In this document: positions 20,401 through 28,454 of the stretch, in pieces | Numbering within the stretch: position 1 is the first letter of the stretch | Layout: each line of letters opens with the position of its first letter | Assembly (NCBI GenBank): GCA_043554545.1 | Contig: CP121337.1 | Location: 4,340,001-4,404,000, forward strand | DNA length: 64,000 nt | From: UBA7330 sp043554545 | Lineage (GTDB): Bacteria; Bacteroidota; Bacteroidia; Cytophagales; Cyclobacteriaceae | Reading direction: 5' to 3' | Notes under the pieces: generated by a model | The model's database searches: none | Told to the model about the DNA's origin: nothing | Seen by the model: only the letters and a program-made list of their open reading frames with translations | Position numbers and translations under genes: made by a program

Positions 20401-22339
20401 GTTCCAGAGAAGGAATTTTCAGGTTGTCATAATCTGCTTTTTTTCCGGAAGATTCATAATAGTGAAATGCCCGATCATTGAGTTTCACCTGCCCTCCATC
20501 GGCATTGTATTCAGCAAAACCATACTGTTTCAATAACCTCATCGCTCCTTTTACCTGGTTGAGTTCTATGTCATATTCGTTTACCAGTTCTTCCTGGCTA
20601 AACTCCCTGATTCCATACTTTTTGGCATAGTGTACACTGGTCAATACCGGATGAAATCGATATAAGCCATTTAACTGATTCAACCTTTGTTGATTGAAGT
20701 ACTTATCTGATTCTGCTGTAGCGACTATCAAGTCTTTGCCATTTAGGATGGACAAATCGATGGTGTCTGTTTTCATGTCCCATTTCAATAGGTCTACATT
20801 TAAGTTCATATCAAAAAATGTAGATTGGTAAGGAGTTACGTTAAAATCTTTGGTCCTGTAAAGGACTAGTTTCTCAGTCTGCTGATCATATTTCATGTTA
20901 ACTGAAGGGTGGTAAAGCGAATCTGATCCATGTAAAATGGAAAGTTTACCTGATTCACAGGTGACCGTAGAATCCTCAAAAACAAATTCGACTGATCTAA
21001 TAGAGACTGTATTTCCTTTGCCATCTAAGATTTGTAGTAAAGACGGCTCCCTGGAAACAGAAGTACCATAAAGGCGATCTCCACTCAACTTTATTCCTCC
21101 GGTATACTTTAGTTTTCCCCCGGGAAAATTTAGCTTAACATCTGATTTATTGGAAGTAAAGGTGGGTTGAGGACTCAAGGTTCTCGAATCTCGTGGTATA
21201 CTTGAAAATGTGAATACGCCTGCTACGGGACCATCCAGGCTAGGCATCGTAATACTTGCATTGGGTGTCCAAAAATCTGATCGATCTGCCTTGATCTGGA
21301 ACTCCTGTAAAGAGACTACCGCTCCTGCAAATTGTTTGTTCTGTCTCGGCCAATTAATCACCGCTTTTGTTCCGGCAAAAATTCTGCTCTTAAGCAGAAA
21401 ATAACCAGATACCTCTTTGATCAATAAAGAATCATAAGGAGTAGCAATCACCATTCCATTGTTCAGCAAATCTATGACGGGACCTTCTACTTTAGGATGA
21501 TTGTATCTCATCTGTTTTTCCGTCAGGTAATTATGTTTGGCACCCACAATCACCGTTCTCTGTGGCTTGGGATCTTCCATAATTGCTGCTGGGGCATCCG
21601 CTTCTGTTGTTCCCCAACTATCTGTTGATCCCCAGTCATCATCTTTCCCCCAATCAGTATCGTTACCCCAATTATCTGCCGACCCTAAGGTCCTGCCAGA
21701 AGCCCAATCATTCGAATCTCCCCAGGCATCAGTTGATGCTTCCACATCGGCGTTGTTTTCATCCTGGATTTCATCTGCAGGAGGGGGGAAATATGGTTCA
21801 TCTGACTCCTCTTCTTCTGCCTCCTCTGTGGAGGTGGCATCAATCACATCAAATTTGTAAGTTCCATTGTCTACTGTAATCCGGACCCTATTGGAGTAGG
21901 CTAAAATTTTTCTGGCCATAAACATGTTGAGTCCTAATAGGAAATTTGTGTACTCTTCCTGATTCATGGTCTTTACCATTTGATCATTCATGTCTAAAAG
22001 ATTCGTCAGGGAAGCCTTGTCTAAGTGTGCCTGAGAATTGGCGTATGCCAGATAACTAAAGAAATACCAAAAATGGGGATGTGCGTAATATCCCTTCTTC
22101 TCCATCTGAATGGCAATAGAAACAATTTTGTCACGATGCGAATTGGTAAAATTTGATTTCCAGGCCTCATTGAAATCGTAAGCCGCCTTATTGGCTGCCT
22201 CCGTTCCCACACTTCTTATCGTAGACATGGCCTGATTAAAGAACAGGGTATCGTTCTCAGAAAAATACTGTGCTTTTCCTGTGATTGCGAATAACAATAC
22301 AAATCCTAAACTTAGGAAATACCTTAACACCCGTTTCAT
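17447..22339 (-). CDS. Very large exported protein of unknown function
   Basis: A 1630-residue protein with a signal peptide (residues 1-23, cleavage near GKAQ). Residues 25-160 look helical; residues about 170-250 are an acidic linker with a Trp-Gly repeat; the remaining 1300 or so residues are almost entirely beta-strand-like, with short units of the type DGKGNTVSIRSVEF and SGKLSILHGSDSLY, and end in KKDDGFGF. I do not recognise a characterised family, although large proteins of this type are common in Bacteroidota. No membrane helix follows the signal, so a periplasmic or outer-surface scaffold is plausible. It is the first of four closely spaced genes running towards the M23 peptidase. 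Confidence 0.7.
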   Translation of the reverse strand: MKRVLRYFLSLGFVLLFAITGKAQYFSENDTLFFNQAMSTIRSVGTEAANKAAYDFNEAWKSNFTNSHRDKIVSIAIQMEKKGYYAHPHFWYFFSYLAYANSQAHLDKASLTNLLDMNDQMVKTMNQEEYTNFLLGLNMFMARKILAYSNRVRITVDNGTYKFDVIDATSTEEAEEEESDEPYFPPPADEIQDENNADVEASTDAWGDSNDWASGRTLGSADNWGNDTDWGKDDDWGSTDSWGTTEADAPAAIMEDPKPQRTVIVGAKHNYLTEKQMRYNHPKVEGPVIDLLNNGMVIATPYDSLLIKEVSGYFLLKSRIFAGTKAVINWPRQNKQFAGAVVSLQEFQIKADRSDFWTPNASITMPSLDGPVAGVFTFSSIPRDSRTLSPQPTFTSNKSDVKLNFPGGKLKYTGGIKLSGDRLYGTSVSREPSLLQILDGKGNTVSIRSVEFVFEDSTVTCESGKLSILHGSDSLYHPSVNMKYDQQTEKLVLYRTKDFNVTPYQSTFFDMNLNVDLLKWDMKTDTIDLSILNGKDLIVATAESDKYFNQQRLNQLNGLYRFHPVLTSVHYAKKYGIREFSQEELVNEYDIELNQVKGAMRLLKQYGFAEYNADGGQVKLNDRAFHYYESSGKKADYDNLKIPSLEPDYANMTWNIKNGEILVRGVKKFYMTSDFKVRAEPDSNQVTILKGKDLRFGGMIAAGDFQYKGKDFNFVYDEFLIQMPNIDSIRIDIPVPDSLKAEGGPEKSSLSNHLNETSGTLYIDKPENKSGNDENFSYPYLSTDGESVVYFDGPEVLNGAYDKSVRFIVPPFEMDSTETREGGAISFVGKFNSGGIFPEFDETLSIMPDQSLGFEHQIPQEGYNLYGMPAKTYEKITLSNKGLRGGGEIDFITTKIYSDDFIYYPDSVISYGTGGQIEPGMVNGASYPDVALGPFNMYWLPRKDSMYLENVGEPFKLYNNTATLDGEVNVTSKGVFGSGQLETRGSRSNSNSLSFKENSYAARNAHFEVFSKSATNPAMLGDDVRLDFDLIKNKATIRPEVSGAAAVSFPYAQMKTSITNAVWDLEDSVVTMTKPDNIPLEDSYFYTTREELDSLAFFGTEAIYDINTYELQIKGIPYITVADAKIIPENNQTTILEYAELQPFNNARVIIDTLNGYHRLKDGNIKILSRNKFEGNAIYELAALGDTFDIVFDQFNLEEVRIGEKEKRLMTVSQGQVDQDQNLIIAPGFFYKGSVKMFAYKQALELEGAVKIALDRPGYDKWIEYKRTDEETAIKIDFEKALFDDKTPLIAGLHFDLRGRLYTTFIEERKAPSDEDFFYPKGLLGYDTAHNYFKIESPAKSQGDSYQGYTLTYNDETKDVIFEGKVNFFNTLTKDVSVNATVLGVGNADDNSYQADAFMTISAPGIESHLTIMANDIVDLATRLGFSPANDISLEMLYKLANMTNDAAAKKYETESLKDYVPYYDLSEELLKPLVISGVKLKWSEEHAAWYNTTKIGISNVMKTDVNSKFDGFMEFKKDVANNDIFNLFIQAAPGTWYFLSYQAGTLLLYSSNDRFNRSVSSKSNYGEAKPGEMVLIEGDVSETLKFVNDFREKYYNITTPYNLKVPGDVSFDQEEKEETIEKKDDGFGF
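21611..21730 (-). repeat. Trp-Gly-rich coding repeat inside the 1630-residue protein
   Basis: Residues 204-243 contain six tryptophans, five followed by glycine or alanine-serine, with Asp/Asn/Ser around them: DAWGDSNDW, SADNWGND, TDWGKDDDW and GSTDSWG. Unit spacing is 5-7 residues. The preceding stretch is Glu/Asp/Pro-rich. This is low-complexity sequence, not a folded domain. Confidence 0.8.
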
Positions 22340-22364
22340 TCAGACTAAAATTAATTCATATTGA

Positions 22365-23189
22365 TTAAGATCTGCCTTTTTTCATGACCAATATGGCCCA
22401 TTTATCCTTTGAGCGCTGTTCAACCAGTGTCAGTCCTTCACCTTTTGCCTGATTTACAAGCACCTCGACATCCGTCTGGTAAAATCCACTCATAAGTAAG
22501 AATCCTCCTGCTTTAAGTCGAATCACATAATCATGTAATTGTTCAAGGAGTATATTCCTGTTGATATTGGCCAAAACAATGTCATATATGCATGATTTTG
22601 AAACCTCCTTGATATCGCATTTCATCAATTCAATGTTTTCACATTGATTTAACGTAAAATTCTCGCTACTATTTTCAATACACCATTCATCAATGTCAAT
22701 AGCTAAAATATTTACTGCTCCCAATTGATGAGCCAATATAGAAAGCACACCCGTTCCACAGCCTACATCCAAGACACTTTTGCCTTTGTGATCAATATCC
22801 AGCTGTGCCTCTAATACTTGTGATGTTGTGGCATGATGACCTGTCCCGAAAGACATTTTTGGATTGACTAGAAGCTGGTGAGGAAACTCCGCTGGTGCCG
22901 GGTGAAAGCTTGCGCCAATAAAAATTTTATCAGCAATTTTTACCGGATCATAATTTTTCTCCCACTCTTCATTCCAGTTGACCTGAGGAACAATATTAAA
23001 TGAGAAATCAACAGCATACCTACTCAATAATGCTTTTGCCTCTCCTTCGTTCCAGGTTGCTTCTTCACAAGCTGCAATCAGTCCTCCCTCCACTTCTTCA
23101 AAGGACTCAAAGTGGATCTCAGACAACTCAGCAATCAATATTTCGCCAAGCGCCGGACCGCAATTAACCTTTAACTCGACGAAATTCAA
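22365..23189 (-). CDS. prmA: Ribosomal protein L11 methyltransferase
   Basis: An S-adenosylmethionine-dependent enzyme that trimethylates ribosomal protein L11. The 274 residues hold the N-terminal L11-binding domain, then NPKMSFGTGHHATT (substrate and SAM loop, about residues 107-120), motif I SVLDVGCGTGVLSILA (about 137-152) and VLANINRNILL. The length and the order of motifs fit PrmA. It starts 1 base after the tpiA stop, so it is cotranscribed with tpiA and uvrA. Confidence 0.92.
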   Translation of the reverse strand: MNFVELKVNCGPALGEILIAELSEIHFESFEEVEGGLIAACEEATWNEGEAKALLSRYAVDFSFNIVPQVNWNEEWEKNYDPVKIADKIFIGASFHPAPAEFPHQLLVNPKMSFGTGHHATTSQVLEAQLDIDHKGKSVLDVGCGTGVLSILAHQLGAVNILAIDIDEWCIENSSENFTLNQCENIELMKCDIKEVSKSCIYDIVLANINRNILLEQLHDYVIRLKAGGFLLMSGFYQTDVEVLVNQAKGEGLTLVEQRSKDKWAILVMKKGRS

Positions 23190-23190
23190 A

Positions 23191-23952
23191 TCAAAAAGAT
23201 TTAGCTATTTCAGTAAAGTCTCTGGACTTGAGGCTTGCACCTCCAACGAGTCCACCATCCACATCAGGACAAGCAAAAAGCTCTTTGGCATTGTCTGGTT
23301 TTACACTTCCTCCGTATAAGATAGAAATAGCATCGGCTGTCGCCTGACTATATTGATCTGCCAACAATTTCCTAATGAACGCATGTATTTCCTGGGCCTG
23401 CTCGGCAGAAGCTGTTACCCCCGTTCCGATTGCCCAAACAGGCTCATAAGCAATTACTACTTTTTTGATGTCTTCTTCAGAAAGCCCAAAGAGTGCACCT
23501 TCGATCTGCTTTTTATTCAAATCAAAGTGTTTTTCTTCTTCCCGAACCTCTAATTTTTCACCACAACAAAATATTGGTGTCATGCCAAAGTCGAGTACTT
23601 TCCTGACTTTTTTAGCCAATAAAGCCTCATCCTCACCAAAATATTCTCTTCTTTCACTATGTCCTACAACAACGTGTGAAACCCCACATGACTGTAGCAT
23701 TTCGGCTGAAATCTCTCCTGTAAATGCTCCACTATCTTCCTGGTGGACATTTTGTGCACCAATAAATATATTTTTTGCAGGTCCTATCAGTTTCTTCACC
23801 CCTGTGATGTGAAAGTATGGAGGTATCAAAATGACCTGAACCTCGGAATTAACTTCACTATTGACCATGTTGATAACCTCGGATGCCAGTTGCTGACCAG
23901 CCACTAGGTTAGTATTCATTTTCCAGTTTCCTGCTGCAATCTTTTTTCTCAT
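23191..23952 (-). CDS. tpiA: Triose-phosphate isomerase
   Basis: It interconverts dihydroxyacetone phosphate and glyceraldehyde 3-phosphate in glycolysis. The 253 residues carry the substrate motif GNWKMN (residues 7-12), VVGHSERR with the catalytic histidine, AYEPVWAIGTG with the catalytic glutamate and the start of the mobile loop, and YGGSV near the end. The start overlaps the uvrA stop by 4 bases. The pairing with uvrA and prmA looks like shared transcription with no pathway link. Confidence 0.96.
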   Translation of the reverse strand: MRKKIAAGNWKMNTNLVAGQQLASEVINMVNSEVNSEVQVILIPPYFHITGVKKLIGPAKNIFIGAQNVHQEDSGAFTGEISAEMLQSCGVSHVVVGHSERREYFGEDEALLAKKVRKVLDFGMTPIFCCGEKLEVREEEKHFDLNKKQIEGALFGLSEEDIKKVVIAYEPVWAIGTGVTASAEQAQEIHAFIRKLLADQYSQATADAISILYGGSVKPDNAKELFACPDVDGGLVGGASLKSRDFTEIAKSF

Positions 23953-26744
23953 GTCTTGATTTTTTCTTTTAAATAGTTTGCTGTGTGATTATCTGCTAAT
24001 TTAATCATATCCTCAGGTAAGCCACTAAATGTGACATTCCCTCCTTTTAACCCTCCTTCCGGTCCCAGGTCAATGATCCAATCGGCATTTTTAATAATTT
24101 CCATGTTATGTTCAATAATAAGCACCGAATTCCCTTCATTTACTAAAGCGTTAATCGCATCAAGTAACTTTCGGATGTCATGAAAATGTAATCCGGTGGT
24201 CGGTTCATCAAAAATAAATAACACATGATCAGTAGAATGACTTTTTCCTTTGCCTAAGAAAGAAGCCAGTTTTACCCTTTGCGCTTCACCCCCTGATAAA
24301 GAATTTGACGATTGTCCGAGCTTCACATATCCTAACCCTACATCGTAAAGTGGTTGCAACTTCCTGGTAATTGCTGTTTTCCCCTCAAAAAATGATAGTG
24401 CTTCCTCAACAGTAAGATCAAGAACCTCAGAAATATCCTTGTCCTGATAGTTTACTTCCAATACTTCCTTCTTGAACCTCTTCCCCTTACAGTTTTCACA
24501 TTCCAGGTGGAGGTCTGCCATAAACTGCATCTCAATTTTAACTGTTCCTTCTCCCTCGCATACTTCACACCTGCCTCCATCAACATTAAAAGAAAAGTGA
24601 GCAGGTTTAAATCCGTTTTTAATCGCTGTTTGTTGCTGAGAGAACAGTTGCCTGATCGCATCGTAAGCCTTCACATAGGTGACGGGATTTGAACGCGAGC
24701 TTTTACCAATTGGGTCCTGATCAACAAATTCAATCTGGGTAACTTTTTTATAATCCCCACCAATCTTGTCATGCTTTCCCGATGTTTCTCCGGTAGAACC
24801 TAACATCTTACCAATGGTAGGGTAGAGGATTTTCTTTACCAAAGTAGATTTCCCTGAACCGCTCACACCTGTAACAACTGTTAGAACTCCCAGGGGAATA
24901 TCAACAGTAATATTTTTAAGGTTATTCTCCCTTGCTCCGACAACTGATACCGACTGATTCCATTTCCTCCTTCTTACTGGTGTCGCAATGGATTCAATTC
25001 CTTGGAGGTATTTGGCTGTGAATGAATCATCGTTTCCATTCATTTCACTAACCTTACCCTGAAAAACCAACTGCCCGCCATGCGAACCTGCTGCAGGTCC
25101 AATATCGATGATCTGATCGGCAACCTCCATGATCTTTTCTTCATGCTCCACGACAATTACTGTATTGCCAATATCTCTTAAGGTAAGTAGTACTTCAATT
25201 AATCGATCCGTATCTCTCGGGTGTAACCCGATGCTGGGTTCATCAAGGATATACATACTTCCTACCAATGCACTTCCCAACGAAGTTGCCAATTTGATAC
25301 GCTGATACTCACCTCCTGATAATGTACTGGTCAACCTATTAAGCGTGAGGTAGCCCAGACCAACTTTTAACATATAGTCGAGCCTGCTAGTGATCTCACT
25401 TAAAATTCTTTTGGAAACTGACCGTTGATGGTCCGATAACTGTAACTGCTGGAAAAACCCTTTTAATTGATCAATAGGCATCAGGACCAGGTCCGTAATC
25501 GACTTTCCGTCAACCTTTACGTAAGAAGCATCTTTCCGCAGCCTGGTTCCCCTGCAATCAGGACATGCCGTTCTGCCACGATACCTGGAAAGCATCACTC
25601 GATACTGAATTTTATGTGTTTTGGATTCAAGAAAATTAAAGAATGCGTTTAACCCTTTAAAATACTTATTGCCCTCCCATAAAAGTTGATACTCCTGGTC
25701 TGTCAATTCATTGATGGGGCGGTGAATAGGAAAGTCGAAGCGAATACCATCTTTTAATAGCGGAGTCAGCCACTTTTGCATGGTTTCCGTACGCCAGGGA
25801 GCAATACCCCCATCATACACAGACATATTTGGGTCTGGAATAACCCGTTCAGGATCAATTCCTAATACTTTGCCAAATCCTTCGCACCGTCTGCAAGCGC
25901 CATAAGGATTATTAAAACTGAAAAAGTTGACACTAGGCTCTTCAAATTTGATTCCATCCAGTTCAAAGATGTCTGAAAAAGTTCGCTGTTCCTTGTCAAG
26001 GATGGTGATATTACATTTTCCCTCTCCTTCGAAAAAAGCTGTTTGAATAGAATCTGCCAACCTGAATTGGTTTTCCTCCTCTTTTCTCGCAACTACCCGA
26101 TCAATCAGGACATCCAGACTGGATTTTTTAGCAATTTTTTTCTCCAGCAGGTCCTCAATGAAACTCATCTCGCCATCCAATAGAACACGCGTATAGCCTT
26201 TGCTTAACAGTACTTTCAGCTCCGACTCGATGGTACGCCCCTTTTTGATTGTGAGCGGAGAAGATATGATCGCTTTGTCTGTCTCCTCAAAAGAAAAAAC
26301 ATAGTCTACAACATCTGTTACGCTGTCTTTTTTGACTGGTTCGCCACTTTCTGGGGAATAGGTAATCCCGATTCTGGCAAATAGCAGTTTGAGGTAATCA
26401 TAAATTTCTGTGGTAGTCCCCACGGTAGACCTCGGATTACGGGTCAAAACCTTTTGTTCGATGGCAATAGCAGGAGAAACACCCTTGATGTAGTCTACTT
26501 CAGGCTTTTCCATCCTGCCAAGAAACTGCCGGGCATAGGAACTGAGACTTTCTACGTATTTTCTTTGTCCTTCTGCAAATAAAGTATCAAATGCCAAAGA
26601 AGACTTTCCTGAACCAGAAAGCCCTGTCACCACAACGAGCTTATCCCTTGGGATCGCCACGCTCAAGTCCTTGAGGTTGTTGACCTTAGCTCCTTTGATG
26701 ACAATAAAGTCCTTTGGATCGTATTGATCGATTGTTTTAGCCAT
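23949..26744 (-). CDS. uvrA: Excinuclease ABC subunit A
   Basis: The damage-recognition ATPase of nucleotide excision repair, working with UvrB and UvrC. I start it at the ATG at 26744 (MAKTIDQYDP), giving 931 residues; the frame is open 17 codons further upstream but those residues are not UvrA-like. Two ABC ATPase halves are visible, each with a Walker A (GLSGSGKSSLAFD and GVSGSGKSTLVKK) and signature (TLSGGEYQRI and SLSGGEAQRV), plus zinc-binding CxxC pairs in ACPDCRG, CEVCEGEG and CENCKGKRF. It heads the uvrA-tpiA-prmA unit. Mfd, the factor that brings UvrA to stalled polymerase, is at the end of this window. Confidence 0.97.
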   Translation of the reverse strand: MAKTIDQYDPKDFIVIKGAKVNNLKDLSVAIPRDKLVVVTGLSGSGKSSLAFDTLFAEGQRKYVESLSSYARQFLGRMEKPEVDYIKGVSPAIAIEQKVLTRNPRSTVGTTTEIYDYLKLLFARIGITYSPESGEPVKKDSVTDVVDYVFSFEETDKAIISSPLTIKKGRTIESELKVLLSKGYTRVLLDGEMSFIEDLLEKKIAKKSSLDVLIDRVVARKEEENQFRLADSIQTAFFEGEGKCNITILDKEQRTFSDIFELDGIKFEEPSVNFFSFNNPYGACRRCEGFGKVLGIDPERVIPDPNMSVYDGGIAPWRTETMQKWLTPLLKDGIRFDFPIHRPINELTDQEYQLLWEGNKYFKGLNAFFNFLESKTHKIQYRVMLSRYRGRTACPDCRGTRLRKDASYVKVDGKSITDLVLMPIDQLKGFFQQLQLSDHQRSVSKRILSEITSRLDYMLKVGLGYLTLNRLTSTLSGGEYQRIKLATSLGSALVGSMYILDEPSIGLHPRDTDRLIEVLLTLRDIGNTVIVVEHEEKIMEVADQIIDIGPAAGSHGGQLVFQGKVSEMNGNDDSFTAKYLQGIESIATPVRRRKWNQSVSVVGARENNLKNITVDIPLGVLTVVTGVSGSGKSTLVKKILYPTIGKMLGSTGETSGKHDKIGGDYKKVTQIEFVDQDPIGKSSRSNPVTYVKAYDAIRQLFSQQQTAIKNGFKPAHFSFNVDGGRCEVCEGEGTVKIEMQFMADLHLECENCKGKRFKKEVLEVNYQDKDISEVLDLTVEEALSFFEGKTAITRKLQPLYDVGLGYVKLGQSSNSLSGGEAQRVKLASFLGKGKSHSTDHVLFIFDEPTTGLHFHDIRKLLDAINALVNEGNSVLIIEHNMEIIKNADWIIDLGPEGGLKGGNVTFSGLPEDMIKLADNHTANYLKEKIKT

Positions 26745-26819
26745 GTTAAGTGAACAAAAAATAAAAGGTTGGAGATCCCTTCTGACGGCCTGCAAAAATA
26801 GAAATTAACCAGCTAAGAT

Positions 26820-26850
26820 TTGTATGATTTGAAAGATTCATATAGATTTG
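26820..26850 (+). promoter_or_regulatory. Candidate Bacteroidota housekeeping promoter for the ECF sigma gene
   Basis: TTG at 26820-26822, a 20-base spacer, then TAGATTTG at 26843-26850, a full match to the TAnnTTTG -7 box. It lies about 80 bases before the sigma factor start. Because it matches the housekeeping consensus, basal expression by the primary sigma factor is suggested. Confidence 0.5.
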
Positions 26851-26931
26851 GTACCATCGGAATACCAATTTTATCATTAAACCCTGACAATATGCAATAA
26901 ACCTCTACGTTAACAAACAGGTGAATTTTAG

Positions 26932-27531
26932 ATGAAAAATGCAAAAATGACAGACGGACAACTACTGTCACACTACAAAAACGGTAACGAAGAGGCTTTT
27001 GCTGAATTGCTTAACAGACATCAGGACAGGGTTTTTACAACCATTTATCTTATTGTCAAGGACCGCTATCAGGCTGAAGACCTGATGCAGGATGTCTTTA
27101 TCAAGGCCATCAAAACGATCAAATCAGGAAAATACAATGAAGAAGGTAAGTTTCTTCCCTGGATTCTGAGAATAGCCCACAACCTCGCCATCGACCACTT
27201 TCGTAAACAAAAGCGAAATCCGGTAATAATTACCGAGGACGGAAGCAATATTTTTAATACTATGGAGTTTTCAGAGAGACCCATAGAAGATGATCACATC
27301 AAGCAGGATACTTATAACCTATTGAAAAAATATATTCAGGAATTACCCGAAGCACAGAAGGAGGTATTAGTCATGCGGCATTATATGCAGATGAGCTTTC
27401 AAGAGATTGCGGAAGCTACTGGTGTAAGCATTAATACTGCATTGGGGAGAATGAGGTATGCCCTGATCAACTTACAGAAGAAATTTAAATATACCCTAGT
27501 TGCCTATGACAAAAACGTTTACAGAAAATGA
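26932..27531 (+). CDS. ECF-type RNA polymerase sigma factor
   Basis: A 199-residue sigma-70-family protein with only regions 2 and 4. Region 2 is visible as FAELLNRHQDRVFTTIYL and AEDLMQDVFIKAI; region 4 as VLVMRHYMQMSFQEIAEATG with a helix-turn-helix ending in NTALGRMRYAL. ATG at 26932 gives the longest form; a second ATG five codons later is possible. Its end overlaps the next small gene by 26 bases or more. No membrane anti-sigma factor follows, unlike most ECF loci, so control may depend on the small neighbour or on transcription. Confidence 0.9.
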   Translation: MKNAKMTDGQLLSHYKNGNEEAFAELLNRHQDRVFTTIYLIVKDRYQAEDLMQDVFIKAIKTIKSGKYNEEGKFLPWILRIAHNLAIDHFRKQKRNPVIITEDGSNIFNTMEFSERPIEDDHIKQDTYNLLKKYIQELPEAQKEVLVMRHYMQMSFQEIAEATGVSINTALGRMRYALINLQKKFKYTLVAYDKNVYRK

Positions 27532-27739
27532 CCTGATAAGGTTTCTTTACAATGAATTAGATGACAAAGTAAGTGATGAAATTGATCAGTCAATTATCAC
27601 TGACCAAGTTCTACAAGATCAGATCAACAAACTAAGAAAGCTCCAGGAGGATATGGATGACCTACAAGTCGCCCCATCCAAGCGGACAATTAAAAAAATC
27701 CTGGATTTCTCAAAAGGATTTGAGATACAGTCTGCCTAA
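27506..27739 (+). CDS. Small soluble protein coupled to the ECF sigma gene
   Basis: A 77-residue acidic, mostly helical protein (FLYNELDDKVSDEIDQSII, then a KLRKLQEDMDDLQ coiled-coil-like stretch, then KRTIKKILDFSK). It lacks a membrane segment and a zinc-finger motif. The ATG at 27506 lies inside the sigma gene; a TTG two codons earlier is an alternative. By position it is a candidate anti-sigma factor or cofactor, which is inference only. It ends 9 bases before nth. Confidence 0.65.
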   Translation: MTKTFTENDLIRFLYNELDDKVSDEIDQSIITDQVLQDQINKLRKLQEDMDDLQVAPSKRTIKKILDFSKGFEIQSA

Positions 27740-27748
27740 TTTTAGGCA

Positions 27749-28399
27749 ATGACAAAAAAAGAACGTTACCAGGCGTTTGTTGATTACTTTCTGGATTCAT
27801 TTCCGGAACCCGAAACAGAGCTACACTATGGCAATCCGTTTGAATTACTCGTTGCCGTGGTATTGAGTGCCCAATGTACGGATGTCCGTATCAATAAGGT
27901 GACTCCAGCACTGTTTGAAAAGTTCCCAACAGCCGAATTCATGGTTACGGCCAGTTTCGATGAGATTTTTGCACTCATCCGAAGCGTCTCTTATCCAAAT
28001 AATAAGAGTAAGCACCTAATTGGATTGAGTCAGATGATCATGAATGATTTTGGTGGAGAGGTTCCAGTAAAACATGAAGACCTGCAAAAACTACCCGGTG
28101 TGGGCAGGAAAACAGCTAATGTGATTGTTTCTGTGTTATACAACCAGCCAGCTATGGCCGTGGATACGCATGTTTTTAGGGTATCCAAAAGATTAGGACT
28201 TGTCACCCAAACAGCGAACACCCCACTTGCAGTAGAAAAACAGTTGGTAAAAAGCATTCCTGAAGAACATATCCATAAAGCCCATCACTGGCTGATCCTT
28301 CATGGACGCTACGTCTGCCTGGCCAGAAGACCCAAATGTGAGGAATGTAAGATCACTCATTTTTGTAGGTACTTCGAAAAGGAATATGGCTTGAAATAG
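27749..28399 (+). CDS. nth: Endonuclease III (DNA glycosylase/AP lyase)
   Basis: It removes oxidised pyrimidines and cuts abasic sites in base excision repair. The 216 residues contain the helix-hairpin-helix LPGVGRKTANVI with the catalytic lysine, the catalytic aspartate in AVDTHVFRV, and a complete 4Fe-4S motif, C-x6-C-x2-C-x5-C, in CLARRPKCEECKITHFC. The family length is normal. It follows the sigma factor and its small partner on the same strand. Confidence 0.95.
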   Translation: MTKKERYQAFVDYFLDSFPEPETELHYGNPFELLVAVVLSAQCTDVRINKVTPALFEKFPTAEFMVTASFDEIFALIRSVSYPNNKSKHLIGLSQMIMNDFGGEVPVKHEDLQKLPGVGRKTANVIVSVLYNQPAMAVDTHVFRVSKRLGLVTQTANTPLAVEKQLVKSIPEEHIHKAHHWLILHGRYVCLARRPKCEECKITHFCRYFEKEYGLK

Positions 28400-28454
28400 C
28401 CAAAACGCTTAATCTACTCCCTAAGATTTCTTATTAAATGTATGAGGAAAATAA

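Noticed and set aside
21537..21860. Plus-strand open frames rich in Pro, Ser and His across the Trp-Gly repeat
   Set aside because: They result from the low-complexity repeat of the minus-strand gene and have no start context or homology signal of their own.
26745..26795. Longer uvrA start adding 17 residues
   Set aside because: The extra residues do not look like UvrA, and the ATG at 26744 gives the usual N-terminus.
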